This document shows, piece after piece, positions 23,779 through 33,500 of a stretch of DNA of 64,000 bases. The stretch is from Leucobacter chromiireducens subsp. solipictus (GTDB lineage: Bacteria > Actinomycetota > Actinomycetes > Actinomycetales > Microbacteriaceae). Position numbers and translations under genes: made by a program. Each line of letters opens with the position of its first letter. Within the stretch, counting starts at the first letter, position 1. The stretch covers positions 218,283 through 282,282 of the forward strand of contig NZ_QYAC01000004.1 of the NCBI RefSeq assembly GCF_016758195.1, in the 5' to 3' direction. The notes under the pieces were generated by a model, which made no database searches, was not told where the DNA came from, and saw only the letters and a program-made list of their open reading frames with translations.

Positions 23779-26073
23779 TCAGTCCGTGGGCAGCGCGGCA
23801 CCGGCGAACACGAACTGGGCGGTGAACGGATTGCGCGAGGGGGCGGGCGGTCGATCCGGGTCCGGCACGCCGTCGTCCCTGCGGTCGTGAACCAGCGTCA
23901 ACTGCACACCGTCACGAACGGGGAACAGCGATGCCGTGACGTGATCCGACGCGGACGCCGCATCGAGCACGCGCGTGATCTCGGTCGCGATGCGCTGCGC
24001 GGTGTCGTGATCGACGGCGTCCCGATCCCCGAGCCGGAGTGTGAGCGCGATGCCCTGGTCGTGTGCGCGCCGCAGCGCAGGAAACACGGCTGGCCCCAAG
24101 TGCACGAGCTCTGGCCCGATCTGAATCACGTGCCGCAGGTACCGCTCCTCGACGCTGCACGCGCGCCGCGTATCCGAGCTTCGCGCATCCCGGCGGCCGT
24201 CCGCGAGCTCACGCAGGAGCCGGAGCGCAGGCCCGAGTCCCACGGCGATCCAGCGCTGGTAGCTGCGCTGCGCGGCCCGCGCCGAGCGTGCCTCGACCCG
24301 CGCCCAGAACGACTTCCTCGCCGCGCTGGACCGTGCGATGCACAGCTGTTCCACCGCGGCCTGAAACCGGACCCACACGATGCCAAAGCCCAGACCCACG
24401 ACACCGGCCACTCCCACGATCGCCTGGGCTTCACTGGTCTCGGGAAGCCCGCTGCACATGACCGCTCCCGCCACGGCACCCCAGACCCAGAACGCGAACC
24501 GGGTGGCTCGACGATCCTGCCAGGAGAGCACCAGCACCAGCGGCCCGGTGGGGGCGAGCGCCTGCCAATGGATCGGTTCGGTCGATCCGAAATCCGTGGT
24601 CACGGCGGCACACAAGAAGATCACGGTGGGTGCGAGGACCAGCACGAGTCGGCGGAAACCGTGTGGTCGTCGGGCGGGGTCTGCCTGCGCCAGGAACCAG
24701 GTCCCCACCATCACCCCGAGCATCACCAGCGTGGACGGCCGGTAGTTTGCATCGTTCGCGGCGCTCAGGACCACGCTCACCAGGGTGACCCCTCCCGCCC
24801 AGAGGAGTGCCGCACGGTGCACGAGTGCCCGGGTCGTCTCGTGTACTCGCTCCGCCGAATCCGGCGGTGTCTCTGGGCTCGCCGGTTCCGACCCGAGCGG
24901 CAGTTCGAGTCTGACACGCGTCCCAGCGCCTGGCGCGGCGCGATACTCGACTGAGAACCCCCACTCCGCGGCTCGTGCCTCCACCGAGTGGGCGAGTCCC
25001 CGGATCTCGACAGCCCTTGGCTCGTAGCCCACGCCATCGTCGTTCACGTCGACCACCAGGGTGCCCGGCGTGCGGAACACCCCGACCTGCGCGAGCTGGA
25101 CGCCGGAGTGCTTCGCGGCGTTCGTGAGGATCTCCTGGACCGCGCCGCTGAACGCGCGGACCGCTCGAGGATCCTCGTGCTCGAGCAGGGCTTCCGCCTC
25201 GTCATCGGTGAGACCGACGCGCTGCACGGCGATGAAGGCGGAGGTCAGCGCGCGACGCAACGACAGGCCCGTCTCCTCCGTTGCAGCCCGCTTCCGTTGA
25301 AGTGCGCTCAGCACCTCGGCGTCCCGAGCGCACTGCGCACGCACCTGTGCGTCGTGGGCGACCCCCGCGCCGCCGTTCGCGATCGCCCCCAGTGTATTGA
25401 TCGCGGTGTCGTGCAGCACGCGCGAGTCATCGGCGATCTGCGCCCCGGCGCGGCGCACGATCTCTGCGCGTTCCCGGGCACCCGCCGACGCGAATTCCGC
25501 CACGTCAACCTGTCGCGCGAGCCCGAACAGGGCTGGCAGGCCAGTGCGCAGGGCCAGAATAATCAGCGCCTGGGTCACGGGGACCGAAATCGGCAGATCG
25601 GGACCCCACTCCGGCAGGAAAGCGAGCACCGCACTGCTCACCGCTGCGGCCGACAGCATCACGAGCGGTATCACCAGCGGCCGAAACAGGATAAGGCCGA
25701 GTGCACAGCTCGCGAAGTTGATTTGCCAGCACGCGGCAAATACCAGCACCGAGCTGAGCTCTCCGCTCCACACGTAATCGAGCACCCCGAGTGCGGTCAT
25801 GATCAGCGGGAGCGGCCACACGGGAACCCGTCGGAGGCGTCGGAGCGTGAGCGACTGCGCGGCAGCAGCACCCAGGGCGGCGTGGAGCAGCGCGAGTGGC
25901 CATGCGGCCCCGCCCAGCGAGACCACTGCTGCGCCGATCATGACGACCTGCCACGCTGCGATGAGGACAAGCGTCACGGTCCGCAGGGCGTCGGTCAGCG
26001 CCGTGCCAGCCCACCCCGGCGCGTCCGAACGGAGGTCACGGGTGAGTGCGGCCAGCAGAGCGTTCATTCGCAC
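23779..26073 (-). CDS. Double-module sensor histidine kinase-like membrane protein
   Basis: This 764-residue protein consists of two similar halves. Each half has about five or six hydrophobic helices followed by a cytoplasmic region. In the first half, the likely phosphoacceptor is in SRVLHDTAINTLGAIANGG, and an HATPase domain has N-box EILTNAAKHSG (about residues 312-322) and G1 box VNDDGVGY. The second half (from about residue 405) has another helix bundle but its kinase part lacks recognisable N, G1 and G2 boxes, so it looks degenerate. The GTG at 26073 follows GGAGG by 6 bases. A response regulator gene diverges from it, forming a probable two-component pair. Confidence 0.75.
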   Translation of the reverse strand: MRMNALLAALTRDLRSDAPGWAGTALTDALRTVTLVLIAAWQVVMIGAAVVSLGGAAWPLALLHAALGAAAAQSLTLRRLRRVPVWPLPLIMTALGVLDYVWSGELSSVLVFAACWQINFASCALGLILFRPLVIPLVMLSAAAVSSAVLAFLPEWGPDLPISVPVTQALIILALRTGLPALFGLARQVDVAEFASAGARERAEIVRRAGAQIADDSRVLHDTAINTLGAIANGGAGVAHDAQVRAQCARDAEVLSALQRKRAATEETGLSLRRALTSAFIAVQRVGLTDDEAEALLEHEDPRAVRAFSGAVQEILTNAAKHSGVQLAQVGVFRTPGTLVVDVNDDGVGYEPRAVEIRGLAHSVEARAAEWGFSVEYRAAPGAGTRVRLELPLGSEPASPETPPDSAERVHETTRALVHRAALLWAGGVTLVSVVLSAANDANYRPSTLVMLGVMVGTWFLAQADPARRPHGFRRLVLVLAPTVIFLCAAVTTDFGSTEPIHWQALAPTGPLVLVLSWQDRRATRFAFWVWGAVAGAVMCSGLPETSEAQAIVGVAGVVGLGFGIVWVRFQAAVEQLCIARSSAARKSFWARVEARSARAAQRSYQRWIAVGLGPALRLLRELADGRRDARSSDTRRACSVEERYLRHVIQIGPELVHLGPAVFPALRRAHDQGIALTLRLGDRDAVDHDTAQRIATEITRVLDAASASDHVTASLFPVRDGVQLTLVHDRRDDGVPDPDRPPAPSRNPFTAQFVFAGAALPTD

Positions 26074-26182
26074 CCCGTGCCTCCCTCGCCGGACTCCCGA
26101 TGTGTCGAAGATAGCAAGTCTGAGCTCTGACGTGCCGTACGATCCAAGGTGAGGGACACAGCGGGCTCGAAGGGTGGGACGG

Positions 26183-26986
26183 ATGAACCGAAGGAACGCG
26201 CCCCGGTGCCGTGTGGCGATCGTCGAGGATCACCTGCTGCAACGCAAACGCACGGAAGAACTGCTCCATGCTGAGGGGTCGTTCGACGTGGTGTTCAGCG
26301 GCGAGTCTGCCCCGGCGTTCGCCGCGTGGGTGCGCGACGCGCCCACCGCCTCCCGGCCACACCTGTTGATTCTCGACCTCATGGTGGACCGCGGCCCGAG
26401 CGTCGACGTCGCGCTGGTGCAACAGTTGCTTGATGCCGGGCTCCGGATCCTCGTGTTTTCCGCACTGGCGTCTCCCCATGTGGTCCGTCAGATGGTGCGG
26501 GCGGGGGTGACTGGCGTTGTCGGGAAGCGAGACACCGAAGCCGAAATTCTGGCGGCCGTCACCGCCTGCGCTCAGGGCACCAGCTGGATGTCCCCCGAAC
26601 TCGCCGCGGTGATCGCCGGGGATTCGGCACGGCCGCAGCTCAGCCCGCAGGAGGAGCGGGCGCTGGTGCTCTACGCCTCGGGTCTGACGCTCGATCAGCT
26701 CGGTGCCGAGATGACGATCAGCCCGGAAACCGCGAAGCAGTACCTGGACCGCGTGAAGAAGAAGTATTCGGCGAGCGGCGTCCCGATCCGAACCAAACTT
26801 GACTTCGGCCGGATCGCGTGGGCGGAGGGCTACGTGGATCCCTTCGCCGCGCCGCGCGCCGGGACGACGCCGCCGCCCGACCAGGCCGCCGCGTCACGCC
26901 CGCGCGCGCTGCGTCTCGACGACGATCACGGCCAGAACGACCGCGACCGCCGCGACGACCACCGTCGCGAGCGGCACGACGATTGA
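26183..26986 (+). CDS. Response regulator with LuxR-type C-terminal HTH
   Basis: The 267-residue protein has a receiver domain with acidic pocket AIVEDH, phosphoacceptor Asp in LLILDLMVDRG (about residue 64), Ser in VFSALASP and Lys in GVVGKRD. The DNA-binding part (LSPQEERALVLYASGLTLDQ, then MTISPETAKQYLDRVKKKYS) is a LuxR/NarL-like HTH. The last ~45 residues are a hydrophilic tail rich in D, R and H, whose coding sequence overlaps the convergent ltrA gene by 93 bases. It is divergent from the double-module kinase, its probable partner. Confidence 0.82.
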   Translation: MNRRNAPRCRVAIVEDHLLQRKRTEELLHAEGSFDVVFSGESAPAFAAWVRDAPTASRPHLLILDLMVDRGPSVDVALVQQLLDAGLRILVFSALASPHVVRQMVRAGVTGVVGKRDTEAEILAAVTACAQGTSWMSPELAAVIAGDSARPQLSPQEERALVLYASGLTLDQLGAEMTISPETAKQYLDRVKKKYSASGVPIRTKLDFGRIAWAEGYVDPFAAPRAGTTPPPDQAAASRPRALRLDDDHGQNDRDRRDDHRRERHDD

Positions 26987-28057
26987 GAGGAGCACGGCCG
27001 CAGCCGCGCCCAGGAACACCACGTTCGCGGGTGCCGAGAGCCGCGTGCGCAGGAGCAACAACCACACCGCGCACATGAACAGGCCGACCGGCACCGCGAG
27101 CGCCGCGGAGGCCACCGGCGCGGCGAGGTCGGCGGCTTCCCCGGTCACGAGATCGAGTTCGACCTCAATGCCCGCGGAGACCGCACCCGCCGCCGCAAAC
27201 AGGACGTAGTGGCCATACCCGAACCCGAATCCGGAGCGGGCCGTGGCCATCCGATCGCCCTGCTCGAAGCTGAAATACATCCACCACATTCCCGCAGCAA
27301 TCAGCAGCCCCGTGACGGCGAGCAGGATCAGCCCGGAAAACGCGTTCCGTGCGGCCCCGGCGTCGATGATGGCGTTTGCTGAAGCCAGCAGGCTCTCGCC
27401 GAGCAGGATGAGCGTGAAGAGCCCGAAGCGCTCGGCCACGTGGTGCGGGTGCCACGGCGTCTGCTGCCGCCGCTCCGCCCAGACGGGGACGAGCATCTCG
27501 AGCGCGGCCGCGAGCCAGAAGGTCCACATCTGGGCCTCCGCGGGAAGCGCGAGCCGCGCGACCCAGCACAGCTGCACGACGGCGATCCCCGTGGCACAGC
27601 GCGTCGCCACGACCCGATGTGCGGGATCCGAAACCGCGAGGCGCACCCACTGGCCGATCATGGCGATCCGCATGATCACGTAGCCGAACGTCACGAGCGT
27701 CCAGGATCCCTCGGTCATCGCACCGGGGACCCCCGCGGCCAGGACCAGGACACCGCCCATTTGCAGGATCGTCATGCTCCGGTAGAGCCAGTCGTCGGTG
27801 TCGAAAGCCGAGGCGAACCAGGTGAAGTTCATCCACGCCCACCAGATCGCGAAGAAGATCATGGCGTACGCGAGCGTCGCCGTGGCCGCGTGCCCCGCAA
27901 CGATGCCGTGGTGCAGGTTCTGTGAGGCCTGCGAGACGGCGACCACGAACACGAGGTCGAAGAAGAGCTCGAGCGGGCTTGCGACCCGGTGGGGCTCGTG
28001 TGGGCTCCGCCCGAGCATCCGGCTCACACCACAATTGAGTGTCGACGCTGCGCCCAT
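26894..28057 (-). CDS. ltrA: Low temperature requirement protein A
   Basis: This 387-residue membrane protein belongs to the LtrA family. The hallmark is SPLELFFDLVFVVAVSQAS near the N-terminus, followed by HHG, WWAWMNFTWFASAFDTDDW and ERFGLFTLILLGESLLA. About eleven hydrophobic helices are visible. LtrA was first described in Listeria growth at low temperature; its biochemical function is not known. AAAGGGG precedes the ATG. Its 3' end overlaps the convergent response regulator gene by 93 bases. Confidence 0.87.
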   Translation of the reverse strand: MGAASTLNCGVSRMLGRSPHEPHRVASPLELFFDLVFVVAVSQASQNLHHGIVAGHAATATLAYAMIFFAIWWAWMNFTWFASAFDTDDWLYRSMTILQMGGVLVLAAGVPGAMTEGSWTLVTFGYVIMRIAMIGQWVRLAVSDPAHRVVATRCATGIAVVQLCWVARLALPAEAQMWTFWLAAALEMLVPVWAERRQQTPWHPHHVAERFGLFTLILLGESLLASANAIIDAGAARNAFSGLILLAVTGLLIAAGMWWMYFSFEQGDRMATARSGFGFGYGHYVLFAAAGAVSAGIEVELDLVTGEAADLAAPVASAALAVPVGLFMCAVWLLLLRTRLSAPANVVFLGAAAAVLLSIVVPLATVVVAAVAVVLAVIVVETQRARA

Positions 28058-28127
28058 CCGTGTCCCCTTTCAGGCCCCGTGCCCTGAGAGCATACTCCTG
28101 CACGGGCCGCCAGCGTCCCGATGCGGC

Positions 28128-28595
28128 CTAGCGCAGGAGCGGCGGGACCCGGCGAGCCACCGGCCCGAGCACGGTGAGCGATCCCCCGCCCAGCACGGCG
28201 AGTGCGAGCAGTGACAGCGCGAGCACGCCGGGAAGCTCCCAGCCCCCGGCATCTGCGAAGAACCCGACGTGGGCGGTGACCGAGGCCACCAGGAGTTCGA
28301 GCGCCGCGAAGAGCGCGATCGGGCGAACCAGGACGCCGAGCACCAGCGCGGCACCCCCGACAAGTTCGAGCGTGGACACGAGCGCCGCCGCGACCTCAGG
28401 GGCGGGCAGACCCAGCGAGGCGAAGAACTGGCCGACCTGGTCCACGCCCATCACCGTGAACTTCTGCAGGCCGTGGGCGAACAGGACGCCGCCGAGTGCG
28501 AGGCGCAAGAGCGCCCGTCCGACGTCTTCGGTGCCGAGGCGGCCGGTGCGGGCCGCCCTCAGGGTGTCACGGTGCGGGGCATGTGTCCGGTTCAT
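28128..28595 (-). CDS. DoxX family membrane protein
   Basis: The 155-residue protein has four hydrophobic helices and the DoxX pattern: RLALGGVLFAHGLQKF, LGLPAPEVAAALVSTLELVG, VRPIALFAALELLVASVT, and a terminal helix. DoxX proteins are linked in mycobacteria to membrane oxidoreductase complexes and thiol/oxidative stress responses, but a reaction is not assigned. A strong AAGGAG lies just before the ATG. It is divergent from the NarL-type response regulator gene, with a 161-base promoter region between them. Confidence 0.85.
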   Translation of the reverse strand: MNRTHAPHRDTLRAARTGRLGTEDVGRALLRLALGGVLFAHGLQKFTVMGVDQVGQFFASLGLPAPEVAAALVSTLELVGGAALVLGVLVRPIALFAALELLVASVTAHVGFFADAGGWELPGVLALSLLALAVLGGGSLTVLGPVARRVPPLLR

Positions 28596-28670
28596 GGTTC
28601 TCCTTCTGCGAGCACCTCACCGGGTGTCTCGCAGCTCCAGGCTGGCCGAGTCGGCGCGCCGCCCGACACC

Positions 28671-28706
28671 CGCCGACCGGCTGAACTGCCCCGCCGACCG
28701 GCTGAA
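28671..28706. repeat. 15-bp direct repeat in the doxX / response regulator intergenic region
   Basis: CGCCGACCGGCTGAA occurs at 28671-28685 and again at 28692-28706, two helical turns apart (21 bp). Two sites on one face of the helix upstream of a regulator gene could be regulator binding sites, but the repeat may also be a chance local duplication. Confidence 0.4.
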
Positions 28707-28756
28707 TTCTCTTGTTCACCCGTTCCCTCTCAGGCGGGCGCGCCTAGTCTGTCCCC

Positions 28757-29434
28757 ATGAGCGAGCCGCACCACGCACCGATTCACGTTGTGATCATCGA
28801 CGACGAGGCGCTCGTGCGGCAGGGCCTCACCCTGATCCTCGAGGCGGCAGACGACATCCGCGTCCTCGGTGTCGGAGACAGCGCGGCCGCGGCCGCGCTG
28901 GTCGCGACGCACCAGCCCGCGGTGGTCTTGCTCGACATTCGGATGCCGGAGCCGGACGGGCTGACGCTCCTGCGGCAGTTTCGGGGGCTGCCTGATCCGC
29001 CGCAGGTGATCATGCTGACGACGTTCGACATGGACGACGCCGTCCGGACGGCGCTGGAACTCGGTGCCGCCGGCTATCTCCTCAAGGACACGGATCCCGA
29101 GCACCTCCCCCAGTTCGTGCGCACCGCTGCGGCCGGCGGGGTCGTGCTCGCCGGATCCCCCGCCCAGCGCATGCGCGCGGCGGTTCGTGCCGGCGGGACG
29201 GACCACGCGGCCGCGGAGCTTGTCAGCGCGCTCACGGACCGTGAACGGTCCGTGCTGCGGCACCTGGCACAGGGCGATTCGAACGCGCAGATCGCCCGGG
29301 CGCTCCACCTCAGCCAGGGCACCGTGAAGGATCATGTCTCTGCGATCCTGGCGAAGCTCGGGGTCACGGGTCGTGTGCCTGCCGCCCTGATCGCCGCGCG
29401 CGCTGACCTCCTCGGCATGGAGCCGCCGCGATGA
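28757..29434 (+). CDS. NarL/FixJ family response regulator
   Basis: The 225-residue protein has a receiver domain (VVIIDDEALVRQGLTLILEA, phosphoacceptor Asp in AVVLLDIRMPEPDG at about residue 61, Thr in MLTTFD, Lys in AAGYLLKDTDP). A LuxR-type HTH follows (LTDRERSVLRHLAQGDSNAQ, LSQGTVKDHVSAILAKLGV). The ATG has no ribosome binding site; TAGTCT at 28745-28750 ends 6 bases upstream, suggesting a leaderless message. Its stop overlaps the start of the histidine kinase gene (ATGA), so the pair is translated together. The target genes are not evident; doxX is divergent. Confidence 0.92.
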   Translation: MSEPHHAPIHVVIIDDEALVRQGLTLILEAADDIRVLGVGDSAAAAALVATHQPAVVLLDIRMPEPDGLTLLRQFRGLPDPPQVIMLTTFDMDDAVRTALELGAAGYLLKDTDPEHLPQFVRTAAAGGVVLAGSPAQRMRAAVRAGGTDHAAAELVSALTDRERSVLRHLAQGDSNAQIARALHLSQGTVKDHVSAILAKLGVTGRVPAALIAARADLLGMEPPR

Positions 29435-30534
29435 GCCCCTCCCCGCGCCTCTGCACGGCCCTGCTCCTCCTCGTCACCACCGCGGAGGCCGCGGTGACGC
29501 TCGTGGACTCGACCCCGCTCGCGAGCGCCCTCTCGTTCCTCGCCGCGGCGGGCGTACTCCTCCGCACCCGAGTGCCGGGGGTCGCCGTGGTGCTCACCCT
29601 CCCGGGCCTGCTCTTCGGCTGCGCAACCATCGCCGCCGTGGTCGCGGTGTACGCGCTTGCCAGCAGGCGCGGGGCATCGGCAGCGCTCGCGACGGCCGTC
29701 GCCGGGGTCTTTGCCGCCGGTCTGATCGGGCAGCTGACCGGGCCGTACCCACTCCATCCCGTCGCACTGGTCACGACGGCCGCAATGTTCGCGATCGCCC
29801 CCGCGGCGGTCGGGATTCTCGGGGCGACCCGGCGACGCCTGGTGCAGAGCCTCACGGAGCTCCGCGCGGTGCACGAGGAGCAGCGCGCCGAGGCGGCGGC
29901 GGCGGCCGTGCGCTCCGAACGCGAGGCGCTCGCCCGCGAAATGCACGACGTCGTGTCGCATCAGGTCAGCCTGATGGCGGTGCAGGCCGGCGCCCTCCAG
30001 GTCAGCGTGCCCGACCCGGCGGCCCGGGAGGGCGCGCGAACGATTCGCGAGCTCTGCGTCGCGACCCTTGAGGAGCTGCGCAGCATGCTGCTCGTGCTCC
30101 GCGTCGGGGAACGGGCACCTATCGTCCCGGCCCCACAGCCGTCGCTCGCGGATCTCCCCGCGCTCATCGCGGCGTCCGATCTCCCGGTCTCCGTCGATCT
30201 CGATCTGCCGGACACGCTCGCAATCCCCGCCCAGCGGGCGGTGTTCCGCACGGTGCAGGAGTCGCTGACCAATGCGCGCAAACACGCGCCAGGCAGTTCG
30301 ATCACCGTCACGGCGCAGCACGCCGACGAGACGATGGAACTGCGCATTCGAAACACCCCGCCGCGGGCGGCGGCGCTCGCGCTTCCCGGCTCCGGACTCG
30401 GACTTCTCGGGCTGACCGAGCGGGCGCAGGTGCTGGGCGGAACCGTCGCCGCGGGGGCCACCCCCGAGGGCGGCTACGAGACCGTGCTCAGGCTCCCCCT
30501 CCACGGAGTCGCGGATGCGCGGATGCCCGCCTGA
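29431..30534 (+). CDS. Sensor histidine kinase, HisKA_3 (NarL-partner) type
   Basis: This 367-residue kinase has an N-terminal membrane region of about five helices (residues 1-125), then a dimerisation/phosphoacceptor domain with LAREMHDVVSHQVSLMAVQA (His at about residue 171) and an HATPase domain: RTVQESLTNARKHAPG (N-box) and GSGLGLLGLTERA (G box). This is the usual partner of NarL-type regulators. It is coupled to the response regulator by an ATGA overlap. The signal sensed in the membrane is unknown. Confidence 0.92.
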   Translation: MSPSPRLCTALLLLVTTAEAAVTLVDSTPLASALSFLAAAGVLLRTRVPGVAVVLTLPGLLFGCATIAAVVAVYALASRRGASAALATAVAGVFAAGLIGQLTGPYPLHPVALVTTAAMFAIAPAAVGILGATRRRLVQSLTELRAVHEEQRAEAAAAAVRSEREALAREMHDVVSHQVSLMAVQAGALQVSVPDPAAREGARTIRELCVATLEELRSMLLVLRVGERAPIVPAPQPSLADLPALIAASDLPVSVDLDLPDTLAIPAQRAVFRTVQESLTNARKHAPGSSITVTAQHADETMELRIRNTPPRAAALALPGSGLGLLGLTERAQVLGGTVAAGATPEGGYETVLRLPLHGVADARMPA

Positions 30535-30570
30535 CGCCGATCGCGGTCCCGGCGGGCGGGATCCGCGGGG

Positions 30571-33500
30571 TCAGAAGAGTCCGGGGTCGAGGGCGATCGG
30601 CGTCCCGAATCGGTGGGCGGTCATCGACACTGCCTGTTCCCGGAGAAACGGGAGCATCTCGACGCGGCCCGCGGAGACGACCGCGCCGTCGGAGACGGCG
30701 AGATCCGGCTTCCCCAGCGAGGCCCGGGTGATCGCCTCGCGTTCGGTGTCGCGGTCCTCGCCCGCGACGAGCCGGATCCGCGCGGCCGCGCCGGGCCCCT
30801 CGACCGCCGCCAGGCCCCGCACGCGCTCGGCCCAGCGGTCGCGATCCTCGATCGTCGCGGCGATGCCCGCCTCCGCACAGGCCCGGGCGAGCGCGGTGGG
30901 CAGCTCCTGCCCGCTGCTCACCGTCATGCGCGCCCCCGCGGCGAGGCCGGCCAGCAGCACCCGCACGGCGTGGTGCAGCGGCGCAGCGTCGGAGATGCGG
31001 ACGGTCACCGGAACCGGGCGGTACCGGAACACGTTGCGCTCCACGCCGAGCTGCGACGCATCCCGCGCACGCCCGAACTCGGTGTCCCAGGCGCGCGCAT
31101 CGGAGCTTGCCGCGTCGCGCAGCCAGCCGCAGGCGGCCTCGGAGATCCCGGCGTTGCTCGCCGCGTCCAGCAGGGGTGCGGCCGCGGCGCGCGGCGCGAT
31201 CCGCGCCCACGCGCCGGGGGCGTCCTCCCAGCTGCCGAGCGCGTGCAAGTAGTTGGGGCCGCCCGCCTTCGCCCCGGGGCCGATCGCGGATTTCTTCCAC
31301 CCGCCGAAGGGCTGCCGCCGCACGATCGCCCCGGTCGTGCCGCGGTTGACGTACAGGTTCCCCGCCTGGACGCGATCGAGCCATCGCCCGACCTCAGCCT
31401 GATCCAGCGAGTGCAGGCCGCTCGTGAGCCCGTAGTCGATGTCGTTCACGACGTCGATGGCCGCGTCCAGGGAGTCCGTCGTCATGATCCCGAGGATCGG
31501 GCCGAAGTACTCCGTCAGGTGAAACTCGCTCCCGCGGGCGACGCCCTCGCGGATCCCCGGGCTCCACAGGGTGGGGGCACCGCGCTCGTCTCGGGCGAGC
31601 GGGCTGTCGTGCGTCACCGGGCGCGGTTCGATGAGCCAGCGCTCCCCCGGGCCCAGCTCGGTCAGCCCGCGCAGGAGCTTCCTGCTCGGGGGCGCGATGA
31701 CGGGACCCAGCTGCGTGTCCAGCTGCTCCGGTGTGCCGACCCGCAGCGACCGCGCCGCGTCGAGCAGTTGCGCGCGGAATCGCGTCGAGCGCGCAACTGA
31801 CCCCACCAGGATCACGAGCGACGCCGCGGAGCATTTCTGCCCGGCATGACCAAACGCGGACTGGACCACGTCACGTGCCGCAAGGTCCAGGTCGGCGTGC
31901 GGCGTCACGATGATGGCGTTTTTCCCACTGGTCTCGGCGAGCAGCGGCAGCTCCGGACGGAGCGCGCGGAAGTGCGCCGCGGTATCGTACGCCCCCGTGA
32001 GGATCAGCCGGTCGATCCGATCGTCGGAGACCAAGCGGGAGCCCAATTCGCGGTCCGGGAACTGCACGAGCTGCAGGACCTCGCGTGGGACGCCCGCGTC
32101 CCACAGCGCCTGCACCATGACCGCGCCCGAGCGCGCGGCGCTCGTCGCGGGTTTGATCACCACCGCCGACCCGGCCGCGAGTGCGGCGAGGGTCCCGCCG
32201 GCGGGGATCGCCACCGGGAAGTTCCACGGCGGGATCACGGCGGTGAGCTGCACGGGACGATACCGGGCGCCGTCGACCCGCTCCAGCTGCTGGCCCAGCA
32301 TGGCGTAGTAGTGGGCGAAGTCGATCGCCTCGGACACCTCGGGATCCCCCTGGTCGAGCGTCTTGCCGCACTCGGCCCCCATGACTTCGAGGTGCTCGGC
32401 CCGGCGGGCCTCCAGCAGCTCCCCCGCGCGGTGCAGAATCCGTGCCCGCCCGTCGGCCCCGAGCTCCTGCCACGACGCCGCGGCTGACCGCGCCCGGTCC
32501 AGAATCTCGTCGAGCGCGGCATCCGACGCGACGCGCGCCGCGGCAATCTGCTCGCGCCCGAGCGTCGAGGTCACCATCCGTCGCGCGATCCCGCGCGCCC
32601 ACTCGTGGTTTCCGGGCAGATCCTGGTCGCTATCCGGGGTGTTCGCAAACGATCCGGTCCGGCCCGCGAGCACGCGGGCCTCGACGCGGGCCGCCAGCCC
32701 GTCGGTCACCGACCGCCGCCGGTCCTGCACCCGATTCGGTGGGGGAACCGCGAGGAGTGCGGGGTCTCCGTCCGCCGTGATCTGCGTCAGGGCGGCGAGG
32801 GAGGCCCGGAAGCGCGCCTCCTCACGCGCAAACAGTGACGCGTCGTCGGCAATCTCGAACACGGCCGACATGAAGTTCTCGGTGCTCGCCCCCTCCTCAA
32901 GCCGCCGGATCAGGTAGGCGATCGCGACATCGAACTCCGCGGGGTGCACCACGGGAACGTAACGCAGGATCGCGCCGACGTCGCGACGCACCGCCTCAGC
33001 CTGGCCCGTCGCCATGCCGAGCAGCATCTCGAACTCGACGCCGCGCTCGGCCCCGCGGGCCTGCGCAAGCACCCAGGCGAGGGCAATGTCGAACAGGTTG
33101 TGCCCCGCGACGCCGACACGAACGTTGCGCACCCGCTCGGGTGTGAGGGCGTAGTCGAGCACCGCCTTGTAGCTCGTGTCGGTCTCCTGTTTCGTGCCCC
33201 AGGTGGCGGCAGGCCAGCCGTGGATCGCCGCGTCGACGAGCTCCATGGGCAGGTTCGCGCCCTTCACCAGGCGCACCTTGATAGGGGCACCGCCCGCTGC
33301 CACCCGCGCCGCAGCCCAGTCCTGGAGCCGGATCATGGCCCCGAGCGCGTCGGGGAGGTACGCCTGCAGTACGATCCCGGCCTCGAGGTCGCGGAACTCG
33401 GGGCGCTCCAGGATCTCGGTGAAGACGCGCAGGGTGAGATCGAGGTCTTTGTACTCCTCCATGTCCAGGTTGATGAATTTGCGGGGCGTCGCCGCCGACG

